Part shown: positions 25,884 through 34,762 of the stretch, in pieces
How the letters are laid out: every line of letters begins with the position of its first letter
How positions within the stretch are numbered: position 1 is the first letter of the stretch
Assembly (NCBI GenBank): GCA_019233375.1
Contig: JAFAMM010000178.1
Location: forward strand, 1-37,120
Length of the DNA: 37,120 nucleotides
Source: Acidobacteriaceae bacterium
GTDB lineage: Bacteria; Acidobacteriota; Terriglobia; Bryobacterales; Bryobacteraceae
Direction: 5' to 3'
Program-made: the position numbers and the translations under genes
Notes under the pieces: model-generated
Told to the model about the DNA's origin: nothing
Database searches by the model: none
Seen by the model: the letters and a program-made list of their open reading frames with translations, nothing else

Positions 25884-26675
25884 CTACTGTCCTGCGGAGA
25901 AGTGCGCACGCCGGTTCCGGGCGTAGCACTCTTCGGTAGCATCGGTGCACAGCGGCCGCTCTTTGCCGTAACTGATGGTTCTCAGCCTGTCACCAGGAAT
26001 ACCGAGCGCGATGAGAGCATCTTTCGTCGCCGAGGCGCGCCGGTCACCCAAAGCAAGGTTGTACTCGGCCGATCCCCGTTCATCGCAGTGCCCTTCGACA
26101 GTAATGATGAAATTGGGATCCATCGAGAAGATCGTCTTGAGTGCAACCGCATCGGCTTGTAGGACGGGCTGATCCTCCGGACGGATATCACTCTTATCGT
26201 ACTCAAAGTGAATGTCGTGCACCTGCTGAGTCAGGATCTGTTGGGGCGAGGCCGTCTCCTGCTTGGGTGCGGCCGCGGGAGGAGGCGGCGTGCTGACCGT
26301 AATGGTCGCGGTTGCATGTGCGCTTCCACCCCCGCCGCTGGCGGTGAGCGTATAGGTAGTGCTGCTGGTCGGGTAGACCGCGCGACGGCCATCCGGGCTT
26401 ACGGAGCCGATGCCCTGATCAATCTGCACACTGGTCGCATTGCTCACGGACCAACGGAGCGACGATGGCTGTCCGGTGCTGATTGTATCGGGTTCAGCAG
26501 TGAAAAAGTTGATTGCAGGCTGCGGGGCAGGGGGCGGAGGAGCAGGCGCCGGTGGAGGCGGCGGGGGTGTCGTCTTCTTGTGGCAACCGGCGGCCACGGC
26601 TAATAGAAACGCTGAAGTCAACGTCAGCGCTAGCCTGCGTCTTTGCGTCATCGTGTAAGTCCCTCGCAAATTCAT
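25884..26675 (-). CDS. pal: Peptidoglycan-associated lipoprotein Pal with an added Ig-like domain
   Basis: Lipobox LLAVAAGC, Pro-rich linker, Ig-like segment, then OmpA-like DIHFEYDKSDIRPEDQPVL...ITVEGHCDERGSAEYNLALGDRRASATKDALIALGIPGDRLRTISYGKERP. Confidence 0.95.
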   Translation of the reverse strand: MNLRGTYTMTQRRRLALTLTSAFLLAVAAGCHKKTTPPPPPPAPAPPPPAPQPAINFFTAEPDTISTGQPSSLRWSVSNATSVQIDQGIGSVSPDGRRAVYPTSSTTYTLTASGGGGSAHATATITVSTPPPPAAAPKQETASPQQILTQQVHDIHFEYDKSDIRPEDQPVLQADAVALKTIFSMDPNFIITVEGHCDERGSAEYNLALGDRRASATKDALIALGIPGDRLRTISYGKERPLCTDATEECYARNRRAHFSAGQ

Positions 26676-26709
26676 ACTTTATTTGTTAGTTGATAGTTAT
26701 TGAATCGAA

Positions 26710-28092
26710 TTACTGCTCGGCGTTCACCCAAACCGGCTTTTCATTGCTGCCCGCGGTGGTAAGAGCGTGCTTGCCCGTGCCGTCCGCGTTCATAACCCAG
26801 ATCTGGGATTCGCGGCTCCGGCGCGAGCCATACACGATGTGCGCGCCATCGGGGGCCCAACTCGGGTTTTCGTTGCGTCCTTCATTCGCGGTAAGCTGAA
26901 CGGTCTGCCGCGAAGCAACGTCCATCACGAAAATATTGTAATTTCCGGGCTCAAATCCTTTAGTCCAAGCGAAGGCGATGTGATCTCCGTCCGGATTCCA
27001 TGCCGGATTGGTGGCTTCGCCCGTTCCTGCGGACAGGCGCTCCTGGTTAGCGCCTTCCATATTCATGTGATAGATCTGTGGCAACCCGGTCCGGCCGGAT
27101 ACGTCGACTAGATCCGCGCCTGTTTTGGGGTTGATCTTAGCTTCCACCTCAATGTACCCGGACGAGGTCAGCCGGTGCAGACTCCCGCCGTCTACGCTCG
27201 ACATATAAAGCTGCGCGGCGCCTCCGGCGAGGGTAGAAGAGAACACAATTCGTTTGGAGTCCGGTGTGAAGGTAACGAAGGCATTCATGGATGCGCGCTG
27301 ATTGTAGAAGGGTAGCTTGCGGGCGGTATCGAGAGAAAACATTTGAATGGCCGGATAACCCGGGGCATAGGTCGTGAACGCGACGATGCGGCCGTCGGGT
27401 GAGGCCGACGGAAAAGTGGAAATCGAGCGGTAGCGGGTGATTTGGCGCTGATCGGTGCCGTCCCAATTCATTACCCAAATTTCCTTGCTGCCGGTACGAT
27501 CCGACACGAACACGATGCGCGTCCCTACCAGACTCTTTCCGCCGAATTGAGACAGGATATCAGCGGCGTAGCGGTGGCCCGCGTCGATCGCGCCCGCCTC
27601 GTCGAGAGAAGCGGTGTAAACCTTGCCGAAGATCTGCGCCTGTTGCAGAGCCGGGATGTTCGGAGCACTGGTATAGAACCACCCGAAGACGACCAGCATG
27701 CCTTTGTTCTCCGCTCCATAGCCGATTCCGAGATAGTTCGCTGAGATCGGGGGCAGACTCCAGTCACTCAGCCGATTCCCTTGGGGGTTCGTTGGACGGG
27801 CTCCCGGCTGCGCAACACCTGCTACTAAATCGCTGGGCTGCTGCGGGAGTTGCAGAGGATAAAGTGTCTTCGGAACGAAGTTGATAAGCGGCGATGCCTG
27901 CAGATCTGCCAGGACAGTAGAGTTGAACGCTGTCATCAGCGGAGAGGCGCCGCCTGCACCCCGGAAATCAGGTACCGCGATCAGCGGCTTGCCGGGATGC
28001 GCCACGATGTTCCCTTGAATCTGAGATTGCTGCCCGGCATTCAGCCAATAAAAGCTACTTAGTAATAGGGCAAGAACACTAATTATTCGCAT
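26710..28092 (-). CDS. tolB: Tol-Pal system beta-propeller protein TolB
   Basis: FVSDRTGSKEIWVMNWDGTDQRQITRYRSISTFPSASPDG, NPAWNPDGDHIAFAWTKG, NPSWAPDGAHIVYGSRRSRESQIWVMNADGTGKHALT. Confidence 0.96.
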   Translation of the reverse strand: MRIISVLALLLSSFYWLNAGQQSQIQGNIVAHPGKPLIAVPDFRGAGGASPLMTAFNSTVLADLQASPLINFVPKTLYPLQLPQQPSDLVAGVAQPGARPTNPQGNRLSDWSLPPISANYLGIGYGAENKGMLVVFGWFYTSAPNIPALQQAQIFGKVYTASLDEAGAIDAGHRYAADILSQFGGKSLVGTRIVFVSDRTGSKEIWVMNWDGTDQRQITRYRSISTFPSASPDGRIVAFTTYAPGYPAIQMFSLDTARKLPFYNQRASMNAFVTFTPDSKRIVFSSTLAGGAAQLYMSSVDGGSLHRLTSSGYIEVEAKINPKTGADLVDVSGRTGLPQIYHMNMEGANQERLSAGTGEATNPAWNPDGDHIAFAWTKGFEPGNYNIFVMDVASRQTVQLTANEGRNENPSWAPDGAHIVYGSRRSRESQIWVMNADGTGKHALTTAGSNEKPVWVNAEQ

Positions 28093-28865
28093 CAGCGTAA
28101 GTTGAAAGTGAACTGAGCCGAGATATAACTCTCGGACACCTGCGGCGGCAGCGGCGGCAGCGGACTGGAGTCATAAACCGAGCGCAAGGCGGTATTGTCT
28201 ATATTCGGGTTTCCGCTGCTTTCAATAATCTTCGGGTCACGAACGGTACCGTCTCTCATGATGAAGAAACTCACGATCGCGGGCGAGGTCTGGCTGCGCA
28301 TATCGAGACCGCTGGTATGCCAGTTCTGAGCGATTCTCTGCCGCACGAGCTCCGCATACCAACCGAGGCGGCTGCCCAGCGGCGAATTCGGCCCGATTCC
28401 GACCTGGCCTCCCCCGCTCTGCGGTGCGTACATCGGGTTCGATAACGCCTGCCGTGAATGACTGAACACCTGGTTTGGCGGAGGCGGCTGCGTGTACTGC
28501 TGCTGCTTTTGAGGCCGCTCCGCCTGCTTCTTAAGCTTGTCCGGAACTTCGAAGGCGTTCTTTTCGGGGGCTACCTTTTTCTCCACCTCCTGTTTGGCAG
28601 GGGCGCTGGGCACCATCGACTGAGTGTCGTTAGCCACCGGATTGGGCGTCGCTTCGCGCTGCGGGATAGGAACCGTGTGTACCGGCGAAACGGCGTAGGC
28701 GGGCCCTCCGGCCGGATGGATATCCCCGAGCGTGCTCTTCGGACGGTTCATCCAGAACCAGCCAAAGAAAAGCAAAGCGACGACGCCCGCATGAATCAAA
28801 AGTGCTCCCAGGAACGGAGCCGCGAGCGGATCGCGCTGGTCAAGAATGTCAAGCGGCTCAGCCAT
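28092..28865 (-). CDS. tolA: TolA/TonB-type energy-transducing protein
   Basis: N-terminal TM (FLGALLIHAGVVALLFFGWFWMN), Pro/Lys-rich linker, TonB C-terminal domain (IVSFFIMRDGTVRDPKIIESSGNPNIDNTALRSVYDSSPLPPLPP). ATG at 28865 just after the tolR stop. Confidence 0.88.
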   Translation of the reverse strand: MAEPLDILDQRDPLAAPFLGALLIHAGVVALLFFGWFWMNRPKSTLGDIHPAGGPAYAVSPVHTVPIPQREATPNPVANDTQSMVPSAPAKQEVEKKVAPEKNAFEVPDKLKKQAERPQKQQQYTQPPPPNQVFSHSRQALSNPMYAPQSGGGQVGIGPNSPLGSRLGWYAELVRQRIAQNWHTSGLDMRSQTSPAIVSFFIMRDGTVRDPKIIESSGNPNIDNTALRSVYDSSPLPPLPPQVSESYISAQFTFNLR

Positions 28866-28869
28866 CACA

Positions 28870-29310
28870 TCAGCGGCGGCGGCGCGTAGCGGAATCAATC
28901 GGCGCTGTGACCATTCTTACCTCAAAATGCGCATCGCCGAGCTCCGCCACCACCTGTGCGATCGGGTCCCACGGGGTTTCTTTATCGGCACGAACATACA
29001 CCGCCGTCGCAGAGCGGAAGCGCTGATGGATGCCCTGCGCGAGTAAGTTGATGTTAATGGGTTTGTCATTCAAATAAGACTCGCCGCTCTTGGTGATGCT
29101 GATGACCGGCAGATCCTGCGCGGTATTCTGCACGCGCTTCACTTTGGGGACCTGAATATCCAGACCGAACTCCATGACGTTCGCCGTGATCATAAAAATG
29201 ATCAAGAGTACCAGCACGACGTCAACCAGCGGAACAACATTGATGTCAGACATGGCATTCGGGCCGCCGAAGCGCCGTCTCGGAGTGCCGTTGCTGAATG
29301 AGAAAGCCAT
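28870..29310 (-). CDS. tolR: ExbD/TolR family biopolymer transporter
   Basis: MSDINVVPLVDVVLVLLIIFMITANVMEFGLDIQVPKV; syntenic position. Confidence 0.95.
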   Translation of the reverse strand: MAFSFSNGTPRRRFGGPNAMSDINVVPLVDVVLVLLIIFMITANVMEFGLDIQVPKVKRVQNTAQDLPVISITKSGESYLNDKPININLLAQGIHQRFRSATAVYVRADKETPWDPIAQVVAELGDAHFEVRMVTAPIDSATRRRR

Positions 29311-29352
29311 GTAACTAACTGGTTTTTATTATTAGCGGTTGCTCGATTCCTG

Positions 29353-30030
29353 CTATCCACCGAAATCACGTTCGGCCAGGTTCTGAAATTCGATCGCAAA
29401 ATCTTCCATACGGGTTCCCATCTCTTTTATTCGCGCTCCGTAAACGTTATAGAAGATAGCTGCGGGGATCGCGGCGGCAAGACCGATTGCGGTAGTAATC
29501 AGCGCCTCTGAGATACCAGGTGCAACGGCGCGCAGACTCGCGCTCCCGGCATTGCCGAGACCCTCAAATGCGTCGATGATACCCCAGACTGTGCCGAATA
29601 GTCCAATAAAAGGCGAGACGGTTGCCACGGTAGCAAGCCAGTTCATATGCATCTCGAGCTTTGTGACCTCTTCGCTGATGCCGAGCTGCAGGCTGCGCTC
29701 GATGGCTACTTTGTTCACGAGAGCGCCGCGCTGCTTGATCTGTCGTTCAATCTCGCCGTACCCAAAATCGAACACAGCCACGAGCGGCGCAGAATTGAAC
29801 TGCTCGCTGGCGATGGCCACGGCTTGCAGGCTGTTCGCCTTGCGGAAGGCGCGCAGGAAGTTCCGATTTTCACGGCGTGCGCGGCCAAACACGCTGCCCT
29901 TTGAGAACACGATCGTCCAGGAGAAGAGAGAGAAGAGGATCAGTATGACGATAATCGCGAGGGGAACCGGCCGAAGATTCTGGATGAGGTCCCACAGACC
30001 GATATCCGCGGGAAACAGCACAAAAATCAA
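29353..30030 (-). CDS. tolQ: MotA/TolQ/ExbB proton channel family protein
   Basis: LGISEEVTKLEMHMNWLATVATVSPFIGLFGTVWGIIDAFEGLGNAGSASLRAVAPGISEALITTAIGLAAAIPAAIFYN. TTG start (alternative GTG a few codons in). Confidence 0.95.
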   Translation of the reverse strand: MIFVLFPADIGLWDLIQNLRPVPLAIIVILILFSLFSWTIVFSKGSVFGRARRENRNFLRAFRKANSLQAVAIASEQFNSAPLVAVFDFGYGEIERQIKQRGALVNKVAIERSLQLGISEEVTKLEMHMNWLATVATVSPFIGLFGTVWGIIDAFEGLGNAGSASLRAVAPGISEALITTAIGLAAAIPAAIFYNVYGARIKEMGTRMEDFAIEFQNLAERDFGG

Positions 30031-30055
30031 TAGAGAGATGTCCTTTCGTTACCTC

Positions 30056-30130
30056 GTTACTCATTATAGGGAGACGGCCTTTGAAGGCCGTGCGAAACGG
30101 ATCGCGTAACAGTAATGAGAACCTTATAAT
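30056..30130. promoter_or_regulatory. Divergent tolQ/recN promoter region with nested inverted repeats and two TATAAT hexamers
   Basis: TATAAT on minus (30063-30068) and plus (30125-30130); perfect 8+8 bp inverted repeat ACGGCCTT-TG-AAGGCCGT (30074-30091); outer arms GTTACTCATTA (30056-30066) / TAATGAGAAC (30113-30122). Confidence 0.55.
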
Positions 30131-30138
30131 TCGGTCAC

Positions 30139-31818
30139 ATGCTGCTGGAATTGCTTGTGGAGAATTACGCCGTCGTCGAGCAAGCGCGCATCCGCTTCCA
30201 GGAAGGATTGAACATACTGACGGGTGAAACCGGCAGTGGCAAGTCCATCGTGGTGGATTCCTTGAGCCTGCTGCTGGGTGCTCGCGCCTCGGCTGAAATG
30301 GTTCGTACCGGGGAGGCCCGCGCCCGGGTTTCAGGCATTTTTGCAGTTGCGAGGACTGCCGAGGTTTCAACCTTGCTCGAGGAAGCGGGGATCGATGATC
30401 CTGAAGAGGACCTTATCATCGAGCGCGAGATCTCCGCGAATGGCAAGTCGCGCGCCTTCGTGGCCAATCGTCCGGTGACCACTGCCTTTTTGCGGCAGCT
30501 TGCGCCCGCGCTTGGCGATATCCACGGCCAGAACGAGCAGCAACTGCTCGCAGCGCCGCAACTGCAGCGCGATCTGCTGGATGATTACGCGAACGCGGCC
30601 GGCTTGCGAGCCAGTGTGGCTGCGGCATATGCAGAATGGCGCGATGTGAGCAGAAGACTCGAGGAGCTGGAGATTAACGAGCAGGAGAAGCTGCGATTGC
30701 TCGACCTGTGGAGTTTCCAGCGCAAAGAGATCGAGGCGGTACAGCCGGAGCGTGGCGAAGACGAAGCGCTGGAGGGCGAGCGCAAGATTCTGCAGAACGT
30801 GACGCGCTTGCAAGAGAACGCGAATGCCGCGTTCAGCCTGCTCTATGATTCATCCGAGAGCGCTGCCACGCAAGTCCGGCAAGCCATAAAAAAACTGGAT
30901 GAACTGCTTCGCATCGACGGGACGTTTGAGGAGACCGCGGCAACGCTGCGTCAGGCTGGCGTTCTTATCGACGAGGCAGCATACGCGCTGCGCGATTACC
31001 TGGGTAAGCTGGAAGGCGACCCGGCGCGGCTGGAAGATGTCGAAGCCCGGTTGGAAGCGCTGGACCGCCTGAAGCGTAAGTATGGGCGGACGCTGGAAGA
31101 TGTGATCGCGTTTCGGGAGGATGTGGCGAGGCGCATCGAAGAGGTGGAAAACGCAAGCGAGCATCGCAGCGCGTTGGAGCGGAAGCGGGTAGAAGCCGCG
31201 AATCGTTATGAGAAGCTGGCCAGCGAGCTGAGCCGGAAGAGAAAGGAGGCTGCGGCCACACTGAGCAAGCGCGTCGAGAGTGAGCTGAAAGGGCTTGCCA
31301 TGGCGGGTACGCAGTTTCAGGTTTCAGTGAACGAGAGCGAATGGACAGCGGCGGGGATCGACGAGGTGGTGTTTCTAGTCTCGCCGAATCGCGGCGAGGA
31401 GTTAAAGCCGCTACAGAAGATTGCCTCCGGCGGCGAACTCTCACGTATTGCGCTGGCGCTAAAAACGGCCATCGGCACAACTGTGAGGAACACCGGTATT
31501 CCGACCCTGGTCTTCGATGAAGTGGACGCAGGTGTGGGTGGCGCCGCCGCTGCAGCCGTCGGAAAACGTTTGAAATTGCTCTCGAGGGCCAGCCAGGTTA
31601 TCTGCGTAACCCACCTTGCGCAGATTGCGGGCTTCGCCGATCACCACTACGCCGTTTCAAAGCGTGAGAAAAAAGGACGGATTACGACGCAAATCGAGGA
31701 GCTGGAGCGGGAGCAGCGGGCGCGTGAAATCGGGCGGATGCTTTCCGGCGAACAGATCACTGCCGAGGCTCTGCGCCACGCGGAGCAGTTGATACAGGCT
31801 GGGATGAGTTCTTCGTAG
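30139..31818 (+). CDS. recN: DNA repair protein RecN
   Basis: MLLELLVENYAVVEQARIRFQEGLNILTGETGSGKSIVVDSLSLLLGARA; C-terminal ASGGELSRIALALKTAI, PTLVFDEVDAGVGG, VICVTHLAQIAGFADHHYAVSK. Confidence 0.97.
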   Translation: MLLELLVENYAVVEQARIRFQEGLNILTGETGSGKSIVVDSLSLLLGARASAEMVRTGEARARVSGIFAVARTAEVSTLLEEAGIDDPEEDLIIEREISANGKSRAFVANRPVTTAFLRQLAPALGDIHGQNEQQLLAAPQLQRDLLDDYANAAGLRASVAAAYAEWRDVSRRLEELEINEQEKLRLLDLWSFQRKEIEAVQPERGEDEALEGERKILQNVTRLQENANAAFSLLYDSSESAATQVRQAIKKLDELLRIDGTFEETAATLRQAGVLIDEAAYALRDYLGKLEGDPARLEDVEARLEALDRLKRKYGRTLEDVIAFREDVARRIEEVENASEHRSALERKRVEAANRYEKLASELSRKRKEAAATLSKRVESELKGLAMAGTQFQVSVNESEWTAAGIDEVVFLVSPNRGEELKPLQKIASGGELSRIALALKTAIGTTVRNTGIPTLVFDEVDAGVGGAAAAAVGKRLKLLSRASQVICVTHLAQIAGFADHHYAVSKREKKGRITTQIEELEREQRAREIGRMLSGEQITAEALRHAEQLIQAGMSSS

Positions 31819-31871
31819 CTGCTTGCTTTCACGGCATTCACACGGCCACACATGATGCGTCAGGAGAAAGC

Positions 31872-33005
31872 ATGGCTGAAGGCTTAAGCCCGCAAAAAAT
31901 CGCGGCAGAACGCCGCAATGTGCTGGCATTGAACTGCGGATCTTCTTCCCTGAAGTTCGCAGTCTATGCCTGTCACGCGGCAGGCGCGGAGCTTGTCTGC
32001 GATGGCATGGCGGACGAAGTGGGAGGCGACTCGGCACGCTTCTGGTCTCGCGCCGCAGGCGGCGAGAAACGCGAAGAGCCTGGGCCCATTCCTGATCATC
32101 GGGCTGCCTTGCTGCGAACGGCCGAAGCGTTAGAGCGACACGGACTGCCTGAGCCCGATGCCGTGGGACACCGGCTGGTTCATGGAGGTCCGAAATTACG
32201 GGAGCACCGGCGGCTCGACCCTGAGATCTACAAAGAACTGCAAGCCGCAGCGGACTTCGCACCCCTGCATGTGCCGACGGCTCTTTCCGTCATCGATGGA
32301 GTGAGCAAGAAAATGCCCGGGGCACCGCAGGTGGTGTGTCTCGATACCGCCTTCCATCGTCATATTCCGGATGTGGCCATGACCTTTGCCCTGCCGCAGC
32401 ACGTCCGCGACATGGGCGTGGAGCGCTACGGGTTCCACGGAATCTCGCTCGAATCGATCGTGGCGCAACTGGACCCGGTTCCTGAGCGTCTCGTCGTCGC
32501 CCACCTGGGCAACGGTTGCAGTATCACTGCGGTGCGCGGCGGCGTTTCCGTGGACACGTCGATGGGCCTGACGCCCACGGGTGGGATCATGATGGGCACG
32601 CGTTCGGGCGATCTGGACCCGGGCATCATCGTGTTTCTCATGAGGAATGGGTATAGCGACGCCGCGAAACTGGAGCAGATGCTGGATCACGAGTGCGGCC
32701 TGAAGGGAGTGTCCGGCGAGAGCAATGACGTGCGGGACTTGATGCGTCTTGCCGGTCAGGATGGACGCGCCGCGTTGGCCGTCCGGATGTTTTGTTATCA
32801 GTCGCGCAAAACCATTGCAGCCATGGCGGCAGCGCTCGGCGGGATCGATATGTTAGTGTTCACCGGCGGGATCGGCGAACACGTGGACCAGATCCGCGAA
32901 GAGATCTGCGCAGGACTGAGATTTCTGGGCGACTGCCAGATTCGCGTCCTGCCTGCTCGAGAAGACCTGCAGATTGCACTCACTACCGCAAGGCTTACAG
33001 TTTAA
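31872..33005 (+). CDS. ackA: Acetate/propionate kinase family
   Basis: VLALNCGSSSLKFAVY, GHRLVHGG, FHRHIPDVAMTFALP, VERYGFHGISLESIV, LVVAHLGNGCSITAVRGGVSVDTSMGLTPTGGIMMGTRSGDLDPG, LVFTGGIGEH. Confidence 0.96.
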   Translation: MAEGLSPQKIAAERRNVLALNCGSSSLKFAVYACHAAGAELVCDGMADEVGGDSARFWSRAAGGEKREEPGPIPDHRAALLRTAEALERHGLPEPDAVGHRLVHGGPKLREHRRLDPEIYKELQAAADFAPLHVPTALSVIDGVSKKMPGAPQVVCLDTAFHRHIPDVAMTFALPQHVRDMGVERYGFHGISLESIVAQLDPVPERLVVAHLGNGCSITAVRGGVSVDTSMGLTPTGGIMMGTRSGDLDPGIIVFLMRNGYSDAAKLEQMLDHECGLKGVSGESNDVRDLMRLAGQDGRAALAVRMFCYQSRKTIAAMAAALGGIDMLVFTGGIGEHVDQIREEICAGLRFLGDCQIRVLPAREDLQIALTTARLTV

Positions 33006-34683
33006 GCCTCAGCCCGCGGAAGACAGCCGAAAGAGTATTTTTCGATTCAGGGATGCCCGCATATGCAGCTACCGCGAAGTAAACGATCCCGTAAGCGGGT
33101 AAAACCACTGCCGCGACGACAACCGGATGTGCTGTTTCCACCACAGTTTTGAGCCAATAGCCCAAAGCGGCGGCGAGAACGGCCGCGCTCCAAAGCTTCA
33201 AGGTGAAGGCGACCGGAAGAGGGGTGCGGCCGATGCGCCGGCCAAGGGCATGGCGCAAAAGTGTGAATTCGACCCAGCCCGCAATTCCCGCCGACGCGGT
33301 CAAGCCTGCGACTCCCCACCGCTGCTCGATTCCGAGCCACCGCGGCACCCAGAACGCGAACATCAGGCCGAGTGCTGTCGTCAGCGCTACGCGGATAATA
33401 GCGAAACGTAATGGCGTGCGCGTGTCAAGCAGCGCATAAAACCCGGACGAGTACAGCCGTCCAAGCGAAGTAGCAAGCAATCCGATCGCTGAGCCCGCAA
33501 TCACGGACCAGACGTAGACGGAGCCGGCGTGTTGGAAACGGCCGGTTTGATATAGAGCCGCGACAAGAACATCGCCCAGCGCAAGAAACGCGACGGCCGA
33601 GGGAATGATGAAGAATGCGATGCGGCGAAGCCCGGCGGTCAGGCGCGATCGCAGCGTGGCCGCGACTTCTTCTTCATTCCCGATCGCGCTCGAGAGCGCG
33701 GGTAACTCAGCGGCGGATATCGACATGCTGAACAGGCTGACAGGCAGAATCGAAATCACCTGGCCATAACCTAACGCGGCCACCGCGCCGGTCGGCAAGT
33801 TGCTCGCGATCATCTGGTCAATGTAGGAACTGATCTGCACAACGCCGCGGCTGACGAAGATGGGACCAAAATTCTGCATCACCGTGCGAACATGCTCGGA
33901 GTGCCAGTCGAGCGCTGGACGAAAGTGAGGTAACAGCCTTAGCACTGAGGGCAGCTGCACGAGAAACTGCAAGACGCTGCCGGCGACGTAACCCCACGCC
34001 ACATAAAGCACCAGCGGATCTTCCGGCACGTGGCGGCCGAAATAAATCGACACGGCGATAATGGCGGCATTCAGGGCAACCGGAGCGGCGTAAGAAAGCA
34101 GAAAGCGGCGGTGGCTGTTCAAAACCCCCAGGCACCAAGCGCTCATCACGAGCAGGCCCGTACCGGGAAACAGGATTCGGACGATGTGAATCGTCAGATC
34201 GCGCTTATATCCGTGGAACCCGGGCGCAATGAAATCGATCAAATACGGAGTCGATACCACCCCGAGCGTCACGAGCACGGAACACAAAAGCGCTAAGATC
34301 CCGAAGACGCCGGCGGCAAGATCATCCGCGTCTTCATCTTGCTGGCGCGCCCGCAACTTAGCATAGACGGTAACAAAAGACGCGGACAGAACGCCCTCTC
34401 CGAAGAGGTTTGCCAGCAGATTCGGAATTCGGATAGCTGCTCGAAACGCATCGGCAACAACGGAATCAACGCCAAAATAATGGCCGATCACACGTTCCCG
34501 AATGAGGCCAGAGATGCGGCTGACCAGAATGCCCGCTGCGACTCTGGAGGAGCCGCCACCCGTCCGGCGAGCGGCTGCTCGTTCTGTTTGGGCTGTCGCA
34601 ACGGCAGCCGCTGTTTGCTCCGGAGCAGCCCTGTCAGAGCCGGCTGATTTGCGGCGATTGGGGATTCGGATACGAACTTGCAA
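32995..34683 (-). CDS. murJ: Lipid II flippase MurJ (MviN family)
   Basis: VAAGILVSRISGLIRERVIGHYFGVDSVVADAFRAAIRIPNLLANLFGEGVLSASFVTVYAKL; about 14 TM segments; LYSSGFYALLDTRTPLRFAI. Confidence 0.96.
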   Translation of the reverse strand: MQVRIRIPNRRKSAGSDRAAPEQTAAAVATAQTERAAARRTGGGSSRVAAGILVSRISGLIRERVIGHYFGVDSVVADAFRAAIRIPNLLANLFGEGVLSASFVTVYAKLRARQQDEDADDLAAGVFGILALLCSVLVTLGVVSTPYLIDFIAPGFHGYKRDLTIHIVRILFPGTGLLVMSAWCLGVLNSHRRFLLSYAAPVALNAAIIAVSIYFGRHVPEDPLVLYVAWGYVAGSVLQFLVQLPSVLRLLPHFRPALDWHSEHVRTVMQNFGPIFVSRGVVQISSYIDQMIASNLPTGAVAALGYGQVISILPVSLFSMSISAAELPALSSAIGNEEEVAATLRSRLTAGLRRIAFFIIPSAVAFLALGDVLVAALYQTGRFQHAGSVYVWSVIAGSAIGLLATSLGRLYSSGFYALLDTRTPLRFAIIRVALTTALGLMFAFWVPRWLGIEQRWGVAGLTASAGIAGWVEFTLLRHALGRRIGRTPLPVAFTLKLWSAAVLAAALGYWLKTVVETAHPVVVAAVVLPAYGIVYFAVAAYAGIPESKNTLSAVFRGLRLKL

Positions 34684-34762
34684 TAGCGATCTTCTGTGAG
34701 GTTAGCAAGTCTTGCGAATTTTACGTGAGGTGGTTAGCATCCAAGCAGTAAAGGAAGGCAGG

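Noticed and set aside
26521-26575. Low-complexity GGCGG/GGAGG-rich stretch that could be read as a DNA repeat
   Set aside because: Explained by the codons of the Pro/Ala-rich linker of Pal (TPPPPPPAPAPPPPAPQPA).
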